DNA of 64,000 nucleotides, taken from assembly GCF_013407835.1 (NCBI RefSeq), contig NZ_JACCBI010000001.1:1116001-1180000 (forward strand), given 5' to 3'. The translations under genes were made by a program, and so were the position numbers. Shown piece by piece: positions 25,581-33,794 of the stretch (positions are counted from its first letter, which is position 1; each line of letters begins with the position of its first letter). The notes below the pieces were generated by a model. The model saw only the letters and a program-made list of their open reading frames with translations, was not told the DNA's origin and made no database searches. Source of the DNA: Agromyces atrinae (GTDB lineage: Bacteria; Actinomycetota; Actinomycetes; Actinomycetales; Microbacteriaceae).

Positions 25581-27697
25581 CCGAGACGGCGACGCACTGC
25601 CCGTACTGCGCCTTCCAGTGCGCGATGACCCTCTCGCCGGCGCCCGCGGGTTCGCCCGAGCCGCTCACCGTCGACGGTCGCGACTTCCCCACCAACCGCG
25701 GCGGTCTCTGCAAGAAGGGCTGGACGTCCGGCGCCCTCCTCGGTGAGACCGATCGCCTCACGGCTCCGCTCTTCCGCACCGCCGACGGCGGCTTCGAGGA
25801 GGTCGAGTGGGATGTCGCACTCGATCGCATCGCGGAAGCCGTGCGTCAGAGCCGTGAGGAGCACGGACCGGACTCGGTCGGCATCTTCGGCGGCGGCGGC
25901 CTCACCAACGAGAAGGCGTACCAGCTCGGCAAGTTCGCCCGACTGGCGCTCGGAACGTCGCGCATCGACTACAACGGGCGTTTCTGCATGTCGTCGGCGG
26001 CTGCCGCGGCCAATCGGTCGTTCGGCGTCGATCGTGGCCTGCCGTTCCCCGTCGAGGACCTCGACGCCGCGACGACGGTCCTGATCCTCGGCTCGAACAT
26101 GGCCGACACGATGCCGCCCTTCCTCTCGCACCTGCAGGGTGCGCGCGCGGCGGGAGGCCTCATCGTCGTCGACCCTCGTCGAAGCTCGACGGCACGCCTC
26201 ACCGACGACGGTGCCGGACTCCATCTGCAGCCGGCCCCCGGCACCGACCTCGAACTCCTCCTCGGCCTCCTGCACATCGTCATCGCCGAACGACTCGTCG
26301 ACGAGACGTTCATCGCCGAACGCACGACGGGCTACGCGGCCCTCCGCCGCAGCGTCGCCGCGTGGTGGCCCGAGCGCGTGCAGTCGGTGACCGGTGTGCC
26401 GACCGACCTGCTCCGACGGGTCGCGCGACGGCTCGCGAGCCGGGGCGGCACCTACATCCTCACGGGGCGCGGTGTCGAGCAGCACGTCAACGGCACCGAC
26501 ACCGCGACCGCGGCCATCAACCTCGCGCTCGTGCTCGGGCTGCCGGGATCGACCGACTCGGGCTACGGCACGATGACCGGACAGGGCAACGGACAGGGCG
26601 GTCGCGAGCACGGCCAGAAGTGCGACCAGCTGCCGGGATACCGGAAGATCGTCGATCCGGCAGCGCGTGAACACGTCGCCCGCGTGTGGGGCGTCGATCC
26701 CGCGATCATCCCCGGGCCCGGTCTCCCCGCCGTCGAGATGCTCGCCTCACTGGGCCGCGAGGGCGGGGTGCGCACGCTCTTCGTGCACGGCGCGAACGTC
26801 GTCATCTCGGCCCCGAACGCTGGCGAGGTGCGTGACGCGCTCACGCGTCTCGACCTCCTCGTCGTCTCCGACTTCTTCCTGTCGGAGACCGCGCGCTACG
26901 CCGACATCGTGCTCCCCGTGCTGCAGTGGGCCGAGGAGGAGGGCACGATGACGAACCTCGAGGGCCGCGTCGTCCGTCGTCGGAAAGCGATCGACCCGCC
27001 CGCCGGTGCGCGCAGCGAACTCTGGATCCTGGCGGAACTCGCGCGACGCCTCGAGGCGCCCGGACGATACGACCTCGACCCCGCGCTCGTCTTCGACGAG
27101 CTCGCCCGCGCCTCGGAGGGCGGCATCGCCGACTACTCGGGTCTCAGCCACGAACTGCTCGACACCGAGGTGGCCGCGTACTGGCCGTTCCCCGTCGGGA
27201 GCACCGGCACTCCACGCCTCTTCCTCGACCGCTTCGGTCACGCCGACGGCCGCGCGCGCCTCGTGCCCGTTCGCGCCACCGCGCACCCCGAGCGCCCGAC
27301 GGAACCGGGACAGCTCACCCTCATCACGGGTCGACTGCTCGAGCACTACCAGTCCGGTTCGCAGACCCGTCGCGTCGCCGAACTCGCCGACTCTCAGCCC
27401 GAACTGCGCGCCGAGATCCACCCGACGACGGCTCGCGACCGCGGTCTCGCCGACGGCGAACTCATCACCGTCGAGAACCACCGGGGAACCGTCGTCGCGC
27501 GGGTGACGACCTCGACCGGCATCCGGCCCGAGACGATCTTCCTGCCGTTCCACTTCGCGGACGACGCGAGCGCCAACCTGCTCACGAGCGATGCGACCGA
27601 CCCGATCTCGGCCATGCCCGAGTTCAAGACGGCGATCGTCACCGTGCACGCGATCGGTGCCGTCGCGCCCCTCGAGACCGTGGGCGCTTCGGTCTGA
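25577..27697 (+). CDS. nasA: assimilatory nitrate reductase catalytic subunit
   Basis: Reduces nitrate to nitrite using a molybdenum bis-MGD cofactor, in the cytoplasm. 706 residues. The N-terminal [4Fe-4S] ligands are C8, C11 and C15 (CPYCAFQC) and C45 (GGLCKKGW). The molybdopterin core shows GGGGLTNEKAYQLGKFARL, YNGRFCMSSA and MTGQGNGQGGREHGQKCDQL. The MGD-binding C-terminal barrel has TGRLLEHYQSGSQTRR and DGELITVENHRG. No signal peptide or Tat motif is present, consistent with an assimilatory enzyme. It lacks the C-terminal [2Fe-2S] domain of some NasA proteins, which is carried by the partner upstream. Confidence 0.92.
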   Translation: MTETATHCPYCAFQCAMTLSPAPAGSPEPLTVDGRDFPTNRGGLCKKGWTSGALLGETDRLTAPLFRTADGGFEEVEWDVALDRIAEAVRQSREEHGPDSVGIFGGGGLTNEKAYQLGKFARLALGTSRIDYNGRFCMSSAAAAANRSFGVDRGLPFPVEDLDAATTVLILGSNMADTMPPFLSHLQGARAAGGLIVVDPRRSSTARLTDDGAGLHLQPAPGTDLELLLGLLHIVIAERLVDETFIAERTTGYAALRRSVAAWWPERVQSVTGVPTDLLRRVARRLASRGGTYILTGRGVEQHVNGTDTATAAINLALVLGLPGSTDSGYGTMTGQGNGQGGREHGQKCDQLPGYRKIVDPAAREHVARVWGVDPAIIPGPGLPAVEMLASLGREGGVRTLFVHGANVVISAPNAGEVRDALTRLDLLVVSDFFLSETARYADIVLPVLQWAEEEGTMTNLEGRVVRRRKAIDPPAGARSELWILAELARRLEAPGRYDLDPALVFDELARASEGGIADYSGLSHELLDTEVAAYWPFPVGSTGTPRLFLDRFGHADGRARLVPVRATAHPERPTEPGQLTLITGRLLEHYQSGSQTRRVAELADSQPELRAEIHPTTARDRGLADGELITVENHRGTVVARVTTSTGIRPETIFLPFHFADDASANLLTSDATDPISAMPEFKTAIVTVHAIGAVAPLETVGASV

Positions 27698-27721
27698 CGC
27701 GGTGTGAACCGCTCGCGCGGA

Positions 27722-28792
27722 TCAGGCCTCGCCGGAGAGCTGTGCCTCTTCGTCGGCGCGGATCGCCGAATCGATGAGCGGGTCGAGCGCGCCGTTCATG
27801 ACCTGGTCGAGGTTGTAGGCCTTGTACCCGGTGCGGTGATCGGCGATGCGGTTCTCGGGGAAGTTGTACGTGCGGATGCGCTCGGAGCGGTCCATCGTGC
27901 GGATCTGCGACTTGCGGGCATCGGACGCCGCCGCCGCGATCTCCTCCTGCTGACGCGCGAGGATGCGGGCACGCAGGACGCGCATGCCGGCCTCACGGTT
28001 CTGCAGCTGCGACTTCTCGTTCTGCATCGAGACGACGATCCCCGTCGGAAGGTGCGTGATGCGCACCGCCGAGTCGGTCGTGTTGACCGACTGACCGCCG
28101 GGGCCGCTCGAGCGGTACACGTCGATCTTGAGGTCGTTCTGGTTGATCTCGACCTCTTCGGGCTCGTCCACCTCGGGGAAGACGAGCACGCCCGTCGTCG
28201 ACGTGTGGATGCGGCCCTGCGTCTCGGTCACGGGTACGCGCTGCACGCGGTGCACGCCGCCCTCGTACTTGAGGTGCGCCCAGACGCCCTGCGAGGGGTC
28301 GGTCGCGTTCGACTTGATCGCGACCTGCACGTCCTTGTAGCCGCCGAGGTCGGACTCGTTGCGCTCGAGGAGCTCCGTCTTCCAGCCCTTGGATGTCGCG
28401 TACTGGATGTACATGCGCAGGAGGTCGGCTGCGAAGAGCGCGCTCTCGGCGCCGCCCTCGCCGCCCTTGATCTCCATGATCACGTCGCGACCGTCATCCG
28501 GATCGCGCGGGATGAGGAGGCGTCGAAGCTTCTCCTGAGCCGTTGCGAGCGATTCCTCGAGCACGGGAACCTCGGCCGCGAAGGACTCGTCCTCCTTGGC
28601 GAACTCGCGAGCGGCGACGAGATCGTCGCCCGCCTGCTGCCACGTCGAGTAGGCCGAGACGATCCGGCTCAACTCGGCGTAGCGCCGGTTGACCTTCTTC
28701 GCTCGGGCCGCGTCGGCGTGCAGCGCGGGGTCGCCGAGCTCGTCCTGGAGCTGGATGTGCTCCTCGATCAGGGCGTTGACGGTCTCGAACAC
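27722..28792 (-). CDS. prfA: peptide chain release factor 1
   Basis: Ends translation at UAA and UAG. 356 residues from a GTG ([20 protein letters not shown]). A long upstream in-frame extension is the shadow of rho. The catalytic GGQ loop is [19 protein letters not shown], near residue 230, and the C-terminal [19 protein letters not shown] is also conserved. It starts four bases after the rho stop, so rho and prfA form one unit, as in many actinobacteria. Confidence 0.96.
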   Translation of the reverse strand: MFETVNALIEEHIQLQDELGDPALHADAARAKKVNRRYAELSRIVSAYSTWQQAGDDLVAAREFAKEDESFAAEVPVLEESLATAQEKLRRLLIPRDPDDGRDVIMEIKGGEGGAESALFAADLLRMYIQYATSKGWKTELLERNESDLGGYKDVQVAIKSNATDPSQGVWAHLKYEGGVHRVQRVPVTETQGRIHTSTTGVLVFPEVDEPEEVEINQNDLKIDVYRSSGPGGQSVNTTDSAVRITHLPTGIVVSMQNEKSQLQNREAGMRVLRARILARQQEEIAAAASDARKSQIRTMDRSERIRTYNFPENRIADHRTGYKAYNLDQVMNGALDPLIDSAIRADEEAQLSGEA

Positions 28793-28796
28793 GGGA

Positions 28797-30950
28797 TCAG
28801 CGGTGGTCGTTCTCGTGGCCGTGCGTGTGCGCGGCCCCGTTGCCGGTGGCACCCGGCATCGACTTCTGGACGACCATGAGGAACTCGACGTTCGACTGCG
28901 TCTCCTTGAGACGGCCGAGGACGGCCTCGAGCGCCTGCTGCGGGTCGAGGCCCGCGAGCGCACGACGCAGCTTCCACGTGATCTTCACCTCGTCGGACGA
29001 CATGAGCATCTCTTCGCGACGGGTGGACGACGCGTTGACGTCGACCGCCGGGAAGATGCGCTTGTCGGCGAGCTGACGCGAGAGGCGGAGTTCGGAGTTA
29101 CCCGTGCCCTTGAACTCTTCGAAGATGACCTCGTCCATCTTGGAGCCGGTCTCGACGAGAGCCGTCGCGAGGATCGTGAGCGATCCGCCGTTCTCGATGT
29201 TGCGTGCCGCACCGAAGAAACGCTTGGGCGGGTAGAGCGCCGAGGCGTCGACACCACCCGAGAGGATGCGGCCCGAAGCGGGAGCGGCCAGGTTGTACGC
29301 GCGGCCGAGGCGGGTGATCGAGTCGAGGAGCACGACGACGTCGTGACCGAGCTCGACGAGACGCTTCGCACGCTCGATGGCGAGCTCGGCGACCGTCGTG
29401 TGGTCTTCGGCCGGTCGGTCGAACGTCGAGGCGATGACCTCGCCCTTGACCGTGCGCTGCATGTCGGTGACCTCTTCGGGGCGCTCGTCGACGAGCACGA
29501 CCATGAGGTGGACCTCGGGGTTGTTGATCGAGATCGCGTTGGCGATCTGCTGCAGCACGATCGTCTTGCCGGCCTTCGGCGGAGCGACGATGAGGCCGCG
29601 CTGGCCCTTGCCGATCGGAGCGACGAGGTCGATGATGCGCTGCGTGAGCTTGGTGGGCTCGGTCTCGAGGCGCAGGCGATCCTGCGGGTAGAGCGGCGTG
29701 AGCTTCTGGAACTCGACGCGAGCGGCGGCCTCGTCGACCGTCTGACCGTTGACCGAGTCGACCTTGACGATCGCGTTGTACTTCTGACGGCTGTTGCCGT
29801 CGCCCTCGCGCGTCTGCTTGATCGCACCGACGACCGCGTCACCCTTGCGCAGGTTGTACTTCTTGACCTGGCCGAGCGAGACGTAGACATCGCTCGGGCC
29901 CGGCAGGTAGCCGGTCGTGCGCACGAAGGCGTAGTTGTCGAGGACGTCGAGGATGCCCGCGATGGGGATCAGCACGTCGTCGTCGAGGATCTCGGGCTCG
30001 ACCTCGTCGCTGCCCGGACCCCGACGCTTGCGGTCGCGGTACCGGTTGCGGCGGCCGCCCTGCTCGTCGTCGCGGTTCTGCTGCTCGGCGGGACCGCGGT
30101 TCTGGTCGGCGTTCTGCGCGTTGCGCGCACCCTGCTGGTTGCGGTTCTCACCCTGCTGAGCGTTGCGATCGCCCTGCTGGCGGTCGTTCTGCTGCGCGTT
30201 GCGCTCGCCCTGCTGGCGGTCGTTCTGCTGGTTGTTGTTGCGGTCGCCCTTGGCCTTCGCCGCCTGACCGCCCGCGTTCTGGGCGTTCTGGTTCTGGCCG
30301 TCGCCCTTGGCGCCCTGCTGGTTGTCGGAGTCCTGACGGTTCTCGCCGCCACGGCGACCGCGGCCACGACGGCCCTGGCGCTCACCGGCGGGGTTCTCGT
30401 TCGCCGTCGCGGCGTCGTCGCCGTCGGTCGATGCCTCGGCGCGAGCGGTGTTCTTGCCGGAGTCGTTCTTCTGACCCTCGGTCTTCGAGTGCTCGACACG
30501 GGCACGCTCGTCGAGCGCGGGGAGCAGGCTGTCGAGGCCCGAGCCGGCCGTCACGTTGACGTGCGAGCCGGCGGACGTCGTCGATGCACGGCGCGAACGG
30601 CGCGAGCGCGAGCCCGCTGCGGGCTCCGTCTCGGCGGGGGCGTCCTGTGCGGGGAGCGGCAGCTCGACCGGGGTCGACTCTGCAGCGGTCTCGGCCGGAG
30701 TCTCGGGAGCGGCGTCGGCGGCGGGAGCGGCCTCGGCCGGAGCCTCGACCTCAGCCTCGGGGGCAGCCGGAGCCGCCTCAGAAGCGTCGCCCTGCGTCGC
30801 GGTGATCGCGGCGACGAGGTCGCCCTTGCGGAGCTTGCCGGCTCCGGAGATGCCGAGTCGCGAGGCGAGCGCCTGGAGCTCGGCGACCTTGAGGCTGCCG
30901 AGGCGGGAGACGTCGATCGCGCTGTCGACGGGAAGTTCGGTGTTCGTCAC
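28797..30950 (-). CDS. rho: transcription termination factor Rho with large low-complexity insert
   Basis: Hexameric RNA-dependent ATPase that ends transcription. 717 residues from a GTG. The order is a Rho N-terminal SAP-like helix bundle ([20 protein letters not shown]), an Ala/Glu/Pro stretch (about 55-115), and an Arg/Gly-rich then Gln/Asn-rich insert (about 175-315) with a duplicated 12-residue unit NDRQQG[E/D]RNAQQ. The RNA-binding cold-shock-like domain follows (about 322), then the motor domain with Walker A ([12 protein letters not shown], about 453). A His-rich tail ([12 protein letters not shown]) ends it. Inserts of this kind are typical of high-GC actinobacterial Rho; this one is long and notably Q/N-rich. 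Confidence 0.96.
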   Translation of the reverse strand: MTNTELPVDSAIDVSRLGSLKVAELQALASRLGISGAGKLRKGDLVAAITATQGDASEAAPAAPEAEVEAPAEAAPAADAAPETPAETAAESTPVELPLPAQDAPAETEPAAGSRSRRSRRASTTSAGSHVNVTAGSGLDSLLPALDERARVEHSKTEGQKNDSGKNTARAEASTDGDDAATANENPAGERQGRRGRGRRGGENRQDSDNQQGAKGDGQNQNAQNAGGQAAKAKGDRNNNQQNDRQQGERNAQQNDRQQGDRNAQQGENRNQQGARNAQNADQNRGPAEQQNRDDEQGGRRNRYRDRKRRGPGSDEVEPEILDDDVLIPIAGILDVLDNYAFVRTTGYLPGPSDVYVSLGQVKKYNLRKGDAVVGAIKQTREGDGNSRQKYNAIVKVDSVNGQTVDEAAARVEFQKLTPLYPQDRLRLETEPTKLTQRIIDLVAPIGKGQRGLIVAPPKAGKTIVLQQIANAISINNPEVHLMVVLVDERPEEVTDMQRTVKGEVIASTFDRPAEDHTTVAELAIERAKRLVELGHDVVVLLDSITRLGRAYNLAAPASGRILSGGVDASALYPPKRFFGAARNIENGGSLTILATALVETGSKMDEVIFEEFKGTGNSELRLSRQLADKRIFPAVDVNASSTRREEMLMSSDEVKITWKLRRALAGLDPQQALEAVLGRLKETQSNVEFLMVVQKSMPGATGNGAAHTHGHENDHR
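30153..30224 (-). repeat. rho: tandem 36-bp repeat within rho
   Basis: Two adjacent 36-base units (30153-30188 and 30189-30224) differ at two positions. On the coding strand each encodes the 12-residue NDRQQG[E/D]RNAQQ. The repeat lies inside the disordered insert and is in frame, so copy-number change would lengthen or shorten Rho without a frameshift. Confidence 0.85.
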
Positions 30951-31210
30951 GGGGTATGGTTCCTTTCCCCTGGGCGTCGGCGGTGCCGGCCAGGAGAGCT
31001 GGTCGCGAACGAGCGCTGTGCAGAAAGCACGACTGCGCACGCGAGCGAGAGCAAGAGTTGCTGGGAATCGCACGATATGGCGGATTCGCGAGTGCCGCGG
31101 GTTCCACCGGGTGCGCTCCGAGCATAACACCTGGCGCAGCCCTCCCGAGCCGCATGCCGCACAGCGCGTCGCTGTCCGACACCCGTCGCACACTCGCCCG
31201 GTTCCTGCCC

Positions 31211-31310
31211 CGGATGCCGCGGGCGGACCGATCACGGATGCTGCAGATTCCGCCGACACGCCGCCCGCGTCATCCGCCACGCCGCCACGACCGCGAATCG
31301 GCAGCATCCG
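31211..31310. repeat. 100-bp direct repeat, copy 1
   Basis: 84 of 100 positions match copy 2 at 31475-31574 without gaps. The unit starts CGGATGCCGC and ends GCAGCATCCG. Inside it, CGGATGCTGC (31235-31244) and GCAGCATCCG (31301-31310) form perfect 10-bp inverted arms, extended in this copy by GATTC/GAATC after one mismatch. The unit could fold as a long hairpin on either strand. Confidence 0.85.
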
Positions 31311-31336
31311 TGGTCGGAACATCACCACTCCGATGA

Positions 31337-31413
31337 CGGATAAGGAGAAATCACGCGCCACGCCGATGTAGTGACCCCGACACACCGTCATCCACCCACG
31401 ATCTCCTTATCCG
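31337..31413. repeat. perfect 12-bp inverted repeat between the two direct repeats
   Basis: CGGATAAGGAGA (31337-31348) is the exact complement of TCTCCTTATCCG (31402-31413). An overlapping 8-bp arm GATGACGG (31332-31339) can instead pair with CCGTCATC (31385-31392). The two pairings exclude each other, so the stretch has two alternative folds. The AT content of these arms stands out from the surroundings. Confidence 0.75.
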
Positions 31414-31474
31414 CCGCATTGGGGCGGACGGGAAACGCAATGAGGTCAACGCGGCGCATAGACCGGGCGCACGA

Positions 31475-31574
31475 CGGATGCCGCAGGCAGGGCGATCACG
31501 GATGCTGCAGAATCCCGGGACACGCCGCCCGTGTCATCCGCCACGCCTACTCGACCGCCGAACCGCAGCATCCG
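31475..31574. repeat. 100-bp direct repeat, copy 2
   Basis: The partner of copy 1, in the same orientation and 264 bases downstream. The two ends and the internal CGGATGCTGCAG and CATCCGCCACGCC blocks are identical. The differences cluster in two short patches. The 10-bp terminal inverted arms are kept exactly, which suggests that the folding, not the loop, is under selection. Confidence 0.85.
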
Positions 31575-31690
31575 CGCACGGGAGTGGCGGCAGTAATGGG
31601 GCGGAACGATGAGGGCGGAGCGATGTGGGCAGGGCGGGTGGAGCGATATGAGCGGGGAGATACCGAAGCGTCGGCTCGGGAACGGCGACG

Positions 31691-31728
31691 GCCGCGTCAT
31701 CCCTCGTGAAAGGAGAGGATGACGCGGC
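31691..31728 (-). terminator. hairpin after thrB
   Basis: Perfect 12-bp arms (GCCGCGTCATCC and its complement) enclose a 14-base loop, 16 bases past the thrB stop on the minus strand. There is no T run behind it, so it may be a weak intrinsic terminator or a transcript-stabilising hairpin. Confidence 0.6.
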
Positions 31729-31743
31729 CGGAAGCTGCGCGGA

Positions 31744-32676
31744 TCAGACGGCGGTGCCGGTGGCTCCGAGGAAGTCGACGGCGAGCGGAAGCGCCTGCCA
31801 CGGCTCGGTCGCCTGCTCGGCGACGAGGTCGGCGGCGACGAGTCGTTCGCTCGGGTCTCCGCAGAGCACGAGGATCGACGGGCCGGCGCCCGACACGACG
31901 GCGGGGTGACCGGCGGCGCGGAGCAGCTGGATGAGCCGGTCGGTCTCGGGCATCGCCGCGGCGCGGTAGTTCTGGTGCAGCTTGTCCTCCGTCGCGGCGA
32001 GCAGGAGCTCGGGGCTCTGCGTGAGAGCAGCGATGAGCAGCGCCGAGCGCGAGACGTTGAAGACGGCATCCTCGTGGGGAACCGACTCGGGCTGCAGGCT
32101 CCGGGCGAGCGCCGTCGACATGACGTGCTCGGGAACGAGCACGAGCGGCGAGACGCCGCGGTGCACGAGGAGCTTCTTGTGCTGCGGACCCGTCGGCGTG
32201 GTCCACGCGATCGTGAGTCCGCCGAAGAGCGCGGGCGCCACGTTGTCGGGGTGCCCCTCGAGGTCGGTCGCGAGCGCGAGTAGTTGGTCGGCGTCGAACA
32301 GGGCGATGCCCTCGAGCAGGCCGCGCGCCGCGACGATGCCGGCGACGATCGCAGCGCCCGACGATCCGAGGCCGCGGCCGTGCGGGATCGTGTTGTGCGC
32401 GACGAGACGCACGGCGGGCATCGCGATGCCGACGTGGTCGAACGTGTGCTTCATGGCACGGATGACGAGGTGCGAGTCATCGAGCGGGACTTCGCCTTCG
32501 CCCACACCGTGGACCTCGATCGAGAGCACTCCGTCGGCGGGAACCGAGATCTCGAGGTCGTCGTAGACCGCGAGCGCGAGGCCGAGGGTGTCGAAGCCGG
32601 GGCCGAGGTTCGCCGTCGTCGCGGGAACCTTGACCGTGACACTGCGGCCGACGAGCCGTTCGTCGACGGCGCTCAT
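31744..32676 (-). CDS. thrB: homoserine kinase
   Basis: Phosphorylates homoserine on the way to threonine. 310 residues, a GHMP kinase with VKVPATTANLGPGFDTLG at the N-terminus and the ATP loop HGRGLGSSGAAIVAG near residue 95. The start MSAVDERLVG overlaps the thrC stop by four bases. Last gene of the hom-thrC-thrB series; a hairpin follows. Confidence 0.95.
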   Translation of the reverse strand: MSAVDERLVGRSVTVKVPATTANLGPGFDTLGLALAVYDDLEISVPADGVLSIEVHGVGEGEVPLDDSHLVIRAMKHTFDHVGIAMPAVRLVAHNTIPHGRGLGSSGAAIVAGIVAARGLLEGIALFDADQLLALATDLEGHPDNVAPALFGGLTIAWTTPTGPQHKKLLVHRGVSPLVLVPEHVMSTALARSLQPESVPHEDAVFNVSRSALLIAALTQSPELLLAATEDKLHQNYRAAAMPETDRLIQLLRAAGHPAVVSGAGPSILVLCGDPSERLVAADLVAEQATEPWQALPLAVDFLGATGTAV

Positions 32677-33794
32677 GCGGAGAGTCCCAGCACGCTCGCG
32701 ACGGCAGCCGTGTCGACGGGGACGATGGTCGGCTCGACGTCGGAACCGTCGGCCGTGCGGAGCGCCCACTGCGGGTCCTTCAGGCCGTGGCCCGTGACCG
32801 TGAGGACGACGCGTGAACCGGCAGGGATGACTCCCGCGTCGGCGCGCTCGAGGAGGCCGGCCACGCTGATCGCGCTCGCGGGCTCGACGAAGATGCCGAC
32901 CTCGGAGGACAGGATGCGGTGCGCCTCGAGGATCGCGGAGTCTTCGATCGCGCCGAAGTAGCCGTCGCTGTCGTCGCGCGCGGTGAGGGCGAGCTCCCAC
33001 GACGCGGGGTTGCCGATGCGGATGGCGCTCGCGATGGTGTCAGGGGCCTTCACGGGGTGGCCGAGCACGAGGGGTGCGGAGCCGGCGGCCTGGAAGCCGA
33101 ACATGCGGGGCAGTCGCGTCGTCGCGCCGCGCTCGAGCTCTTCGCGGTAGCCGCGGTGGTGAGCCGTGTAGTTGCCCGCGTTGCCGACGGGCACGAAGTG
33201 GAAGTCGGGCGCGTCCTGCAGGACCTCGACGATCTCGAACGCCGCCGTCTTCTGACCCTCGATGCGGTCGGGGTTGACCGAGTTGACGAGGTGCACCGGG
33301 TAGTTCGCGGCGAGGTCGCGCGCGATGTCGAGACAGTCGTCGAACGTGCCCTGCACCTGGATGAGCTCGCCCTTGTGCGCGATCGCCTGGCTGAGCTTGC
33401 CCATAGCGATCTTGCCCTCGGGCACGAGCACCGCCGCGGTGATGCCGGCGTGCGTCGCGTAGGCCGCGGCCGACGCCGACGTGTTGCCGGTCGATGCGCA
33501 GATGACGGCCTTCGCGCCGTGCTCGACGGCCTTCGAGATCGCCATCGTCATGCCGCGGTCCTTGAAGGAACCGGTCGGGTTCATGCCCTCGAACTTGACC
33601 CAGACGTCGGCTCCCGTGCGGTGCGACAGCGCTGCGGCGGGGATGAGCGGCGTTCCGCCCTCGCCGAGCGTGATGATGGGCGTCGCGTCGGTGACGTCGA
33701 GTCGGTGGGCGTACTCGCGGAGCACTCCGCGCCACTGGCGGCTGGGGATCCCGCGATCCCCCTCGGTTGCCGCGGGGTAGTTCGAGCTGGGCAC
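32673..33794 (-). CDS. thrC: threonine synthase
   Basis: PLP enzyme making threonine from O-phosphohomoserine. 373 residues from a GTG that shares one base with the hom stop. The PLP lysine is in NPTGSFKDRGMTMAI, and the following VICASTGNTSASAAAYA and PVGNAGNYTAHHRGY segments are typical of the short bacterial class. Coupled to thrB by ATGA. Confidence 0.95.
   Translation of the reverse strand: MPSSNYPAATEGDRGIPSRQWRGVLREYAHRLDVTDATPIITLGEGGTPLIPAAALSHRTGADVWVKFEGMNPTGSFKDRGMTMAISKAVEHGAKAVICASTGNTSASAAAYATHAGITAAVLVPEGKIAMGKLSQAIAHKGELIQVQGTFDDCLDIARDLAANYPVHLVNSVNPDRIEGQKTAAFEIVEVLQDAPDFHFVPVGNAGNYTAHHRGYREELERGATTRLPRMFGFQAAGSAPLVLGHPVKAPDTIASAIRIGNPASWELALTARDDSDGYFGAIEDSAILEAHRILSSEVGIFVEPASAISVAGLLERADAGVIPAGSRVVLTVTGHGLKDPQWALRTADGSDVEPTIVPVDTAAVASVLGLSA

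Larger units (their letters stand above)
30951..31743. other. 793-bp intergenic region between rho and thrB, structured and repeat-bearing
   Basis: The only gap above 300 bases in the window. It holds the rho upstream region (30951-31140), with a TATGCT -10 candidate on the minus strand at 31126-31121. It also has two diverged 100-bp direct repeats, a perfect 12-bp inverted repeat between them, and the thrB terminator hairpin. No open reading frame in it looks like a protein: the candidates are short, arginine-rich and without recognisable motifs. About 31575-31690 shows only G-rich sequence with no feature I can name. Confidence 0.7.

Noticed and set aside
24875..26674. 599-codon antisense frame across the nas genes
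   Set aside because: An antisense shadow: high-GC genes leave long open frames on the opposite strand. The composition is Arg/Glu/Ala-rich and no domain is seen.
27699..27712. Terminator between nasA and prfA
   Set aside because: Only a 5-bp stem (GCGGT/ACCGC) with a 4-base loop and no T run; too weak to call.
30153..30224. Tandem repeats in rho as a CRISPR-like array
   Set aside because: Only two adjacent units without spacers, in frame within a protein-coding gene.
30951..31391. N-terminal extension of Rho into the intergenic region
   Set aside because: The extra sequence has no Rho similarity and covers the promoter region; the GTG at 30950 directly precedes the conserved N-terminal domain.
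31371..31743. Short open frames in the rho-thrB gap
   Set aside because: Arginine-, proline- and serine-rich translations in several frames with no motif, ribosome binding site or coupling. They are best explained as noise in high-GC DNA that carries repeats.
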